Assembly: GCA_032622095.1 (NCBI GenBank)
Contig: CP136068.1
Location: forward strand, 182,654,796 to 182,718,795
DNA from: Siphonodentalium dalli
Lineage: Eukaryota; Mollusca; Scaphopoda; Gadilida; Siphonodentaliidae
Direction of reading: 5' to 3'
DNA length: 64,000 bases
Part shown: in pieces, positions 35,901 to 47,900 of the stretch
Position numbering within the stretch: the stretch's first letter is position 1
Layout: each line of letters begins with the position of its first letter
Position numbers and translations under genes: made by a program
Notes under the pieces: generated by a model
What the model saw: the letters and a program-made list of their open reading frames with translations, nothing else
What the model was told of the DNA's origin: nothing
Database searches by the model: none

Positions 35901-38900
35901 GAAATGAGTCATTTTGGGGTCGTTCGACCAAAAAAACGTGGCTGCCCGCAGCCATCTTGGGATTTTATTCTTTGCATGACTAAATCCTTCGGCTTTGATC
36001 GGATCTTCATGAAATTTGGCATGGATGTTAACAATGACATTGTAGATGGGAACGAATCCTTTTGGGGTCGTTCGGCCAAAAAACATAGCCGTCAGCAGCC
36101 ATCTAGGATTTTACACTTTGAATGACTAAATCCTTTGGCACAGGCTACAGGTCGTACCTTTGGTCAGATCATTATGAGATTTGTAAAGGCTGTTGACATT
36201 GACATGTAGATGCGAACATTTTGGGGTAATTCGGAAAATAAAACATGGCTGCCGGTGGCCATTTTAGAATTTACTCTTTGCATCACTAAATTCTTTGGCA
36301 CACCATAATCACCACATCCCTGATCCGATCATTATGAAACCTGTCATGAGTGTTGATATTGACATGTACATCTTGTCTTACTTAGACATTTTAATTAGCA
36401 CCTTTCCGTTTCTTCCATTTACTGTCAACCATTAAATTATTCCCTTACCTAAGTTGAGCTACAGTGTCATTGACACTTTCATTTTGTATGCTGTCTGTCT
36501 TAAAGTTAATGTCTTGTCTAATTAGATCGTGGCATTTCCAATTGGGTGAAATTGAACACCTGTTTACATTCTGGTGGTTACAACTTACAAATGCTTGGTT
36601 AAAATGCTTTCATGCAGTGGTATTTCAAATGTGATATTAGGACAAGTGTTATAGTTACTGTGTAGGTTGTGACCTTCATTTTGGATCAATGAATCGAAAC
36701 CAAATTTGGTTTGTGTCATTTTGGCGACAAAACACAGGTCAAGTTCAATTTTCGGTTCGATCTGAATAACTTTTGGCAATTTGCTGAGTTATGGCCTTTT
36801 TTCAACCTGGCAACTGTTGTATTAAGCCACATCTACCGGTGCACTTGTTCACCTTGCTCTTTCAGATAGCAGTGAATATTTGAACACAAACAACTTTGTT
36901 TCCTTTTAAGTCATTCATCTTTTGATGTAACTTTTTCAGATGTGAGCTCAGATTTAAGCTCAGATGAAGAAGTAGAAGGCAGTTCATGTGGCTCTTCTTC
37001 CCAACGTGATCCATGGCCGTGCCTGAGAATGAGTGTGAGGGAAGTAAAGGTAAATCATTTTTAGCTCAACTTACTTTGTAAGTTTGAGCTATTGCCATGG
37101 GTTGGCATCCGTCGTCTGCGTGTGCCCGTGTGTCCGTCAACAATTTTCTTTGGCGCGGTCTACAGGTCGTACCTTTGATGTGATCTTTATGAAATTTGTC
37201 ATGAATGTTTATGTAGACGGGAACGAGTCATTTTGGGGTCATTCGGCCAAAAAACATGGCCGCCAGCAGCCATCTTGGATTTTACTCTTTGCATGACTAA
37301 ATCCTTTGGCGCGGGCTACAGGTCGTAGCTTTGATTGGAACATTCATGGATGTTAACAATGACATGTAGATGTGAACGATTCCTTTTGGGGTCGTCCGGC
37401 CAAAAAACATGGCCGCCAGAGGAAATCTTAGATTTTACTCTTTGCATGACTAAATCGTGAAATTTATGAAATTTGTCATGAATGTTGACATTGACATGTA
37501 GATTGGAACGAGTGGTTTGGGGGTCATTTGGCCAAAAAATATGGCCATCTTGGATTTCAAAATTCTATCCATTGGCACGGGCTACAGGTCGTACTGTTCA
37601 TTTGATCATCATGAAATTTGTCATGTATGTTAACAATGACATGTAGATGGGAATGAGTTCTTTTGGGGTCATCGGCCAAAAAACATGGCCGCCAGCAGCA
37701 ATCTTGGATTTTACTCTTTGGATGACTAAATCCTTTGGCACAGGTTAGACATTTCAGTTAGCACCTTTCCTATTCCTCAATTTACTGTCAACCATTAAAT
37801 TATTCCCCTACCTAAGTTGAGCTACAGTGTCATTGACACTTTCATTTTAGTATGTAAGGCTGTTAAATGATCTTGTAATCTACTTCGATTTTTTTCGGGT
37901 GTACTACTGAAACAATTATCCACCTTTGAGATATTTCTAGAGGTTTACAAGATGCTCATTATCAGATGGCATATGAAGCTTGATAGGAAAAACACACTGG
38001 TGGCTCAAGGTCTGCACAAAGGTGACCAGATATATAAGAAAGAAGTGGCTGATTTCAAAGTCTGCACAAGGCTGATTAAATATATTTAGAAAAATGTGTA
38101 TAAATAATTTTCATGCATTATGGGAATACTCCCGTCAAATTATGATTATATATTATGTGTTTACCGGTGTGACTGTCTATACATGTATAGACTAACGATA
38201 TGAGCACTAACATTCAACATCTGTTTTGATTTTAGCCCATGGACGATTATTATACTCTGTCTACTGTTGATGTGGACGATGGTTGTGCTCGGTCTACTAC
38301 ATTTACCACAAAGGTAGGTTCTTTATGCATGTGATTGTCTTCTTGGTTATCCTTGCTTTGCGCAGAATTCAACCTTTTTATTTTGGTCCCATCATGAAAT
38401 ATATTCCACCTTTTTTTAGTATGTAAGGCTGTTAAATGATCTTGTAATCTACTTTGAATATTTCCGGTGTACTACTGAAACAATTATCCATCTTTGAGAT
38501 ATTTCTAGAGGTTTACAAGATGCTCATTATCAGTTGGCATATGAAAGCTTGATAGGAAAAAAACACTGGTGGCTCAAGGTCTGCATAAAGGTGACTAGAT
38601 ATATAAGAAAGAAGTGGATGATTTCAAAGTCTGCACAAGGCTGATTAAATATATATAGAAAAATGTGTATAAATAATTTTCATGCATTAGGGGAATACTC
38701 CGTCAAATTAGGATTATATAGTATGTGTGTACTGGTGTCTGTGTATAGACTAACGATATGAGCACTAACATTCAACATCTGTTTTGATTTTAGCCCATGG
38801 ACGATGATGGTACTCTGTCTACTGTTGAGATGGACGATGGTTGTGCTCTGTCTACTGTTGAGGTGGACAATGATTGTACTCTGTCTACTGTTGAGGTGGA

Positions 38901-41900
38901 CGATGGTTGTGCTCGGTCTACTACATTTACCACAAAGGTAGGTTCTTTATGCATGTGATTGTCTTCTTGGTTATCCTTGCTTTGCGCAGATTTCAACATT
39001 TTGTTTTTTGTTTCCCCATCATGAAATATATTCCACCTTTTTAGTATTTAAGGCTTTTAAATGATCTTGTAATCTACTTTGATTTTTTCGGGTGTACTCC
39101 TGAAACAATTATCCATCTTGGAGATATTTCTGGAGGTTTACAAGATGCTCATTATCAGTTGGCATATGAAAGCTTGATAGGAAAAAAACACTGGTGGCGC
39201 AAGGTCTGCATAAAGGTGACTAGATATATAAGAAAGATGTGGATGATTTCAAAGTCTGCACAAGGCTGATTAAATATATATAGAAAAATGTGTATAAATA
39301 ATTTTCATGCATTAGGGGAATACTCCGTCAAATTATGATTATATATTATGTGTTTACTGGTGTCTGTGTATAGACTAACGATATGAGCACTAACATTCAA
39401 CATCTGTTTTGATTTTAGCCCATGGACGATGATGGTACTCTGTCTACTGTTGAGGTGGACGACGGTTGTGCTCTGTCTACTGTTGAGGTGGACAATGATT
39501 GTACTCTGTCTACTGTTAAGTTGGACGATGATTGTGCTTTGTCTTTTACATTTACCACAAATGTAGGTTCTTTATGCATGTGATTATCTTCTTGGTTATG
39601 CTTGCTTTGCGCAGATTTCAACCTTTTTATTTTGTCCCATCATGAAATATATTCCACCTTTTTTTAGTATGTAAGGCTGTTAAATGATCTTGTAATCTAC
39701 TTTGAATTTTTAGGGTGTACTCCTGAAACAATTATCCATCTTGGAGATATTTCTAGAGGTTTACAAGATGCTCATTATCAGTTGGCATATGAAAGCTTGA
39801 TAGGAAAAAAACACTGGTGGCTCAAGGTCTGCATAAAGGTGACTAGATATATATTAAAGAAAGAAGTGGATGATTTCAAAGTCTGCACAATGCTGATTAA
39901 ATATATATAGAACTAGAATGCACTCAGAGAGATTCCAACGTGCGCAAACATATAATAAAAAATAATTAAAAAAATAATTTTACTGTATTTTACTTGATTT
40001 ATTTAATTTAATTTAATGTTAGCAAAAAAAGACAATTACAATCTTCAATATTCTTATTTAAGGGATAACAGTGTGGTGTTTTGTGATTTCGGAAAGGTAC
40101 CTGGCGAATATACTGTGGCAAATTTAGTTAATGGGCGATGGCGAATCGGAGCCCATTAACGGGTATTTGCCAAAGTATATTCGCCATGTACCTTTCCGAA
40201 ATATATCTAGTCACCTTTGCAGACCTTGAGCCACCAGTGTTTTTTTTCCTATCAAGCTTTCACACTGTTATCCCCATTCTAATGCTCTTCGAACTTAAAA
40301 ATGTTATTTAGACAAACAAATAGCTCTTAGTTATCAACGAATGTGCGGCCATAGAAAACACTCAGCCAATTCACGACTTTTTATTTTAAATTTAATGCGC
40401 TAGATAAAATATAGTCTCCCAATTACCATCGCTCTTATCGTTAAAAATACTGATAAACATGAAAAATTGCCGCCTCAAATAGAAATTAAAATATGCACAA
40501 CAATTAGTTTCTGCATGTACCTGATGTCTTTTTCAATTTTCAGATGTTTACCACTTACAAATTGCGTTTTTTTTTTACCGCAATCTTGAAGTTGAATTGA
40601 AACAATGGGAAATTGTTTACTCAATGCGATGTATTTCACGCCGTCTCTGTCGCGGTTTCATGCCAAGAAATTTGGTCAAATGATATCGAGACACTGACAT
40701 TGGTGGGGTATAACGTTGTGGTGTTTTGTATTTTCTGAAAGTACATGTATACAGGGCGAATGCACTGACTGTCAATTTTCGACAAAAGCCACATGGCTGG
40801 TTTGTTTATATAGCAACGAGCTAGTAACGGAAGTCAGTGCCAAGGCGTCAACTCTATAATCTACTCTGTAACGTCGCATGTACTGCATAAGGGTGATGTC
40901 ATGGAGTGAAATCGGTAGGGTGACACCAACCTACGTACCTATGAATCTGACTGATCGCCATACTGTTGCGCGAGCGCACGTAAAAATGTGTATAAATAAC
41001 TTTCATGCATTGGGGGAATACTCTGTCAAATTATGATTATATATTATGTGTTTACTGTGTGACTCTGTACAGACTAATGATATGAGCACTAACATTCAAC
41101 ATCTTTTGATTTTAGCCCATGGACGATGATTGTACTCTGTCTACTGTTGAGGTAGACGATGGTTGTGCTCGGTCTACTACATTTACCACAAAGGTAGGTT
41201 CTTTATGCATGTGATTGTCTTCTTGGTTATCCTTGCATTGCGCAGATTTCAACATTTTGTTTTTTGGTCCCATCATGAAATATATTCCACCTTTTTTAGT
41301 ATTTAAGGCTTTTAAATGATCTTGTAATCTACTTTGATTTTTTCGGGTGTACTCCTGAAACAATTATCCACCTTTGAGATATTTCTAGAGGTTTACAAGA
41401 TGCTCATTATCAGTTGGCATATGAAATCTTGATAGGAAAAAAACACTGGTGGCGCAAGGTCTGCATAAAGGTGACTCGATATATAAGAAAGAAGTGGATG
41501 ATTTCAAAGTCTGCACAAGGCTGATTAAATATATATAGAAAAATGTGTATAAATAATTTTCATGCATTAGGGGAATACTCCGTCAAATTATGATTATATA
41601 GTATGTGTTTACTGGTGTGACTCTGTATAGACTAACGATATGAGCACTAACATTCAACATCTGTTTTGATTTTAGCCCATGGAAGATGATGGTACTCTGT
41701 CTACTGTTGAGGTGGACGACGGTTGTGCTCTGTCTACTGTTGAGGTGGACAATGATTGTACTCTGTCTACTTTTAAGTTGGACGATGATTGTGCTCTGTC
41801 TTTTACATTTACCACAAAGGTAGGTTCTTTATGCATGCGATTGTCTTTTTGGTTATGCTTGCTTTGCGCAGATTTCAACCCTTTTTTTTTGTCCCATCAT

Positions 41901-44900
41901 GAAATATATTCCAACTTTTTTAATATGTAAGGCTGTTAAATGATCTTGTAATCTACTTTGAATTTTTCGGGTGTACTCCTGAAACAATTATCCATCTTGG
42001 AGATATTTCTGGAGGTTTACAAGATGCTCATTATCAGTTGGCATATGAAAGCTTGATAGGAAAAAAACACTGGTGGCTCAAGGTCTGCACAAAGGTGACT
42101 AGATATATAAGAAAGAAGTGGATGATTTCAAAGTCTGCACAAGGCTGATTAAATATATATAGAAAAATGTGTATAAATAATGTTCATGCATTTAGGGGAA
42201 TACTCCGTCAAATTATGATTATATATTATGTGTTTACAGGTGTCTATGTATAGACTAATAATATGAGTACTAACATTGAACTGTTTTGATTTTAGCCCAT
42301 GGACGATGATGGTACTCTGTCTACTGTTGAGGTGGACGATGATTATACTCTGTCTACTGTTGATGTGGACGGTGGTTGTGCTCTGTCTACTGTTGAAGTG
42401 GACAATGATTGTACTCTGTCTACTGTTGATGTGGACGATGGTTGTGCTCGGTCTACTACATTTACCACAAAGGTAGGTTCTTTATGCATGTGATTGTCTT
42501 CTTGGTTATCCTTGCTTTGCGCAGATTTCAACCTTTTTATTTTGTCCCATCATGAAATATATTCCACCTTTTTTTAGTATGTAAGGCTGTTAAATGATCT
42601 TGTAATCTACTTTGAATATTTCCGGTGTACTCCTGAAACAATTATCCATCTTGGAGATATTTCTAGAGGTTTACAAGATGCTCATTATTAGTTGGCATAT
42701 GAAAGCTTGATAAAAAAAAAACTCTGGTGGCTCAAGGTCTGCATAAAGGTGACTAGATATATATTAAAGAAAGAAGTGGATGATTTCAAAGTCTGCACAA
42801 TGCTGATTAAATATATATAGAACTAGAATGCACTCAGAGAGATTCCAACGTGCGCAAAAATGTAATAAAAAATAATTAAAAAAATAATTTCACTGTATTT
42901 TACTTAATTTATTTAATTTAGTTTAATATAATGTTAGCAAAAAAAGACAATTACAATCTTCAATATGTTTATTTAAGGGATAACAGTGTGGTGTTTTGTT
43001 ATTTCGGAAAGGTACATGGCGAATATACTGTGGCAAATTTAGTTAATGGGGCGACGGCGAATCGGAGCCCATTAACGGGTATTTGCCACAGTATATTCGC
43101 CATGTACCATTCCGAAATATATCTAGTCACCTTTGTGCAGACCTTGAGCCACCAGTGTTTTTTTTTTATCAAGCTTTCACACTGTTATCCCCATTCTAAT
43201 GCTCTTCGAACTTAAAAATGTTATTTAGACAAACAAATGACTCGTAATTATCAACGAAATGTGCGACCATAGAAAACACTCAGCCAATTCACGACTTTTT
43301 ATTTTAAATTTAATGCGCTAGATAAAATATAGTCCCCCAATTACCATTGCTCTTATCGTTAAAAATACTGATAAACATGAAAAATTGCCGCCTCAAATAG
43401 AAATTAAAATATGCACAACAATTAGTTTCTGCATGTACCTGATGTCTTTTTCAATTTTCAGATGTTTACCACTTACAAATTGCGTTTTTTTTTACTGCGA
43501 TCTTGAAGTTGAATTGAAACAATGGCAAATTGTTTACTCAATGCGATGTATTTCACGCCGTGTCTGTCGCGGTTTCATGCCAAGAAATTTGGTCAAATGA
43601 TATCGAGACACTGACATTGGTGGGGTATAACGTTGTGGTGTTTTGTATTTTCTGAAAGTACATGTATACAAGGCGAATGTACTGACTGTCAATTTTCGAC
43701 AAAAGCCACATGGCTGGTTTGTTTATATAGCAACGAGCTAGTAACGGAAATCAGTGCCAAGGCGTCAACTTAATAATCTACTCCGTAACATCGCATGTAC
43801 TGCATAAGGGTGATGTCATGGAGTGAAATCGGTAGGGTGACACCAACCTACGTACCTATGAATCTGACTGATCGCCATACTGTTGCGCGAGCGCACGTAA
43901 AAATGTGTATAAATAATTTTCATGCATTGGGGGAATGCTCTGTCAAATTATGATTATATATTATGTGTTTACTGGTGTGACTCTGTATAGACTAATGATA
44001 TGAGCACTAACATTCAACATCTTTTGATTTTAGCCCATGGACGATGATTGTACTCTGTCTACTGTTGAGGTAGACGATGGTTGTGCTCGGTCTACTACAT
44101 TTACCACAAAGGTAGGTTCTTTATGCATGTGATTGTCTTCTTGGTTATCCTTGCTTTGCGCAGATTTCAACATTTTGTTTTTTGGTCCCATCATGAAATA
44201 TATTCCACCTTTTTTAGTATGTAAGGCTTTTAAATGATCTTGTAATCTACTTCGATTTATTCGGGTGTACTCCTGAAACAATTATCCACCTTTGAGATAT
44301 TTCTAGAGGTTTACAAGATGCTCATTATCAGTTGGCATATGAAAGATTGATAGGAAAAAAACACTGGTGGCGCAAGGTCTGCATAAAGGTGTCTAGATAT
44401 ATAAGAAAGAAGTGGATGATTTCAAAGTCTGCACAAGCCTGATTAAATATATATAGAAAAATGTGTATAAATAATGTCCATGCATTAGGGGAATACTCCA
44501 TCAAATTATGTTTAGTACCATATTAGCTTAACTTGACAAATTAAAGTCAAAATATTGCCGTGGTGCATCGTCTGTCAGTCTGTACGTTCGTCCCGAATCA
44601 TTTAGCACGGCCTAGAGCCTGTACCAACGCACAAATCTTCATGGAATTTTTTATGGTTTGTAACATTGGTATATAGATAAGACCGGGTCATTGTGGGCTT
44701 ATTTGCATAAAAAACATGGCCGCCGGCAGCCATCTTTGATTTCAAAATTGCATCTTTTGCATGGGCTAGAGGCCGTAGCATTGGTCCATTCATCATGGAA
44801 TTTGTTATGAGGTTGACATTGACATGTAGATGGTGAACAAGTATCTTTGGTGTGAATCCATAAATAAACATGGCCGCCATCAGCCATCTTGGATTTCAGT

Positions 44901-47900
44901 GATAACACTATATAAATCCATAATACAGCCGAGAGCCGGTACCAATTGGCCGTTCTTCATGAAACTGTTCATGGATCATGACAATTTCAGTGATGTCCAT
45001 GGATCATGACAATTTCAGTGATAGCGCAATATAAATCAATAGCTCATCATACAACTCATACTGATGCATGAATCATCATGAAATATTTGATGGCCCATGA
45101 CTATGATGACATGTAGATGCAAATTCAATTCCTAGTCCGTGTCACAAGTTAAGCTACTGTGTCATTGACATTTTCATGTGTTTAACTGGTGTGACTCTGT
45201 ATAGACTAATGATATGAGCACTAACATTCAACATCTGTTTTGATTTTAGCCCATGGAAGATGATTGTAGTCGGTCTACTGTTGAGGTGGACAATGATTGT
45301 GCTCTGTCCACAAAGGTAGGTTCTTTATGCATGTGATTGTCTGTTTGGTTATGCTTGCTTTTTGCAGATTTCAAGCTTTTTCAATTTGGTCCCATCATGA
45401 AATATGTTCCAACGTTGAAGGTTCTTTTTAGTATGTAAGGCTGTTAAATGATCTTGTAATCTACTTTCATGTTTTTCTGGTGTACTCCTGAAATAATTAT
45501 CCATCTTTGGGATAGTTCTAGAGGTTTACTGGCATCTCAGCCATAAGTTGGTACTTGGTTTTGGTGAAGAAAGCAGTAATTTCAGATCATGGTGTATATT
45601 TTGGTGATTCATAGCAAGTAATCTGTTACTAGATGCTCATCTGTTGTCACATAAAAGCTTGATAGGAAAAACACTGATGGCTCATTCCTCGCTGGACCAC
45701 GGAGCAGTTCGGTCGCATATTGCGATTGTTCTGCAACGCTCTGAGTTGAACAGCGGGGGCTTAGCTCCATAGTTGTTGACATGGACCGCATGTCTGCGAT
45801 AACTGACCGGGTGATTGAGCTAAATTATGGACGCTGTGGCCTGTGGGACTGCCTGCTCATGGACTATCCATGGGTATGGCGACCACGTTGAGATTTCTCT
45901 GGATTAACGGGTCATGATTCACATTTAGTAGAGTTTTGCCTCCTGGTAGTGTCTGGAATAACACTGCAGACTGAAATATAAGTGCAGGGTGCACGCATCT
46001 GGGACAATGACCCATCTATGGAATCATCTGTTCAAGAAGCATCCAGCACTACATAAACACACAGGTATTAGGCAATTTTTCTTTTTTTAATTTAATCAAA
46101 ATCCGAGATATTGATTAAATAAAAGAAGAAAAAAATTGTTTCTAATACCTGTGCATAAACAGGCTACCATGCGACTGTCGTTGCGTCTTCAAGTTCATAA
46201 CAATGGGTGTTTCCGAATGCCGATAGGCAGTTTTGCAAAATGCAACACACAGATATAATTCGATTCGATTTTGTGAATTCAATTCGATTCGATCAAAATC
46301 TCCAATTCGCAGGACCCTAATTGTGTGAGTCACCTTTTACGACACCATGTAGGTTGTGTTCCAAATTTGGGCTACATTGCACACACGGTTGAAACGTTAT
46401 AAATGTATAGCTTTATACCTAAATTGGAGAATCATTTCATTGTAGAATGGGTTAACAAATATTACTATCAATTTATTTGGTTTTATTTCGTTGATATATT
46501 GCACATGGCCATGGTATGGCTCTTCTTTATCTTTGGTTCTGAGCTTGTCTATTGTCGAAAAGATGAACATAATATCAGATCAGTGGATCAAGCTGATTCT
46601 ACCGATCCCAATATCACAGTTATCGGTGGGATCTGTTATGCTGATCCAATTATCTTATGTTGACTCAACATTTTATGCTTTCAGAGACCTGATCGGATGT
46701 GTTTTATATGCAAAAAAGTGGTAACTGGAGGAAAGCTGAAACGGCACATAAAAACTCATGCAGCAAACAATGCGGAGGTAGCAGCCATACTAAAAATGAA
46801 AAAAAAAGCAAAATAAGTGGTTCGAGCAAAAACGGATTGAAGGTATATACCAGTACAATATGCAAAATGTGGAGCTCGCAGATGCTGGACTGATGAGGGA
46901 GAGAAAGCCAAAAACAACTGATTCTATAAGAATATGTTCAAAATGCCACAGGTTTTTCAGTCATAGGACGTTCTACAAGCATAAGAGGAATTGTTGCAGT
47001 TCTTCACAACCATTGAAAACAAATATATTACTGCCGTCACGTTTCTCCAAGAATAGTGATTTTGTTCAAAATATTCTTAACAAATTTCGTGATGGCGAAG
47101 TTGGTGATTTTATCTGGAAAAATGAAGTAGTTCAGATGATAGGATATAAACATTACTGTGCAAGAAGAGGACAGGCCAGTAAAATAAATGAAACAAAACG
47201 TGAAGTCATGATGGAGATGAGAGAGCTCACACGCCTATTCCTTCTGTTCAAATTACTCTCTGAGGACAGTGTTACAATTGAAGACATGTTTCACAGGGAT
47301 CACTTAGAGACACTGAAAGATGCAATCCATCAGTTGTGTGCATCTGAAAATGGAGAAAAATATGGTTTGAAAATAAATATGGACAACATATTCAGAAGGG
47401 CTATCAAAACCATGAATGGCTATTATGCAGAAACACAACAAGATGTGAAATTAAGAGAATTGGAGCTGTTCAAAAAAGCTTATAGTGCCGGGTCTGCAGA
47501 ACTTGTAGGAGATGCAAGAAACCACTCCAATAAAAAATCCATGGCAAAAGGTCGCCTACCAAAAAATTTGCCAGCGGAAGAGGAAATAAAGAAATTAAAG
47601 TGGTTCCTTGAAGCTGAAATCAACCATGAAGTTGATAACTTTTCCATTAATTCCTACACATGGCTCAGGGATCTAATAGTCACAAGACTAACACTATTTA
47701 ATGCCAGAAGAGGTGAGGAGGGTTCCAGACTATTAATGGATGAATGGTTTGACGCTATGGATGGTATTTGGGTTCCAGCTGATAAAGTAGAATCAATAGT
47801 GGATGAAGCAGAAAAGTACCTTATAAAGTCATTCCGACTTGCCTACATGGCTGGTAAAGGCAAGAAATATGTACCTCTGTTAATTCCATTGGATGTTGTT

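Larger units (their letters stand above)
37850..45435 (+). repeat. Tandem array of eight exon-plus-intron units
   Basis: Each unit runs from 'tagtatgtaaggctgttaaa' through GGAGATATTTCTAGAGGTTT, AGCTTGATAGGAAAAA, ATATAGAAAAATGTGTATAA and TGAGCACTAACATTCAACAT to a TTTTGATTTTAG acceptor and a repeat exon. Exon starts are 558, 625, 1697, 560, 620, 1738 and 1216 bp apart. After subtracting the 1071- and 1078-bp insertions and the 663-bp element near 44514, and the exon itself, every intron is 475-483 bp. The array thus arose by unequal crossing-over of a single unit. Confidence 0.93.

Noticed and set aside
42276-42493. Alternative frames through the repeat exon (Trp/Met/Leu-rich)
   Set aside because: Repeats of 33 bp keep all three frames open. 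Only the frame with PMDDDG joins in phase with its neighbours and keeps the acidic composition across all eight exons.
38790-44281. Minus-strand frames with MHKEPTFVVNV repeated in the array
   Set aside because: Conserved only because the DNA unit is repeated. They cross the donor sites of the plus-strand exons and have no splice logic of their own.
32038-45176. LINE or other coding retrotransposon for the GCTCAACTT repeats
   Set aside because: No RT or endonuclease frame. Hairpin ends and tandem cores of about 160 bp fit non-autonomous Pearl/Helentron-like elements better.
37850-45435. CRISPR-like array
   Set aside because: Regular repeats of 550-660 bp with coding exons and introns in animal DNA. 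No short direct repeats with unique spacers.
46403-46893. Frames starting in intron 16 as a separate gene
   Set aside because: They overlap exon 17 in a frame that loses the zinc finger. The acceptor at 46684 explains the coding part better.
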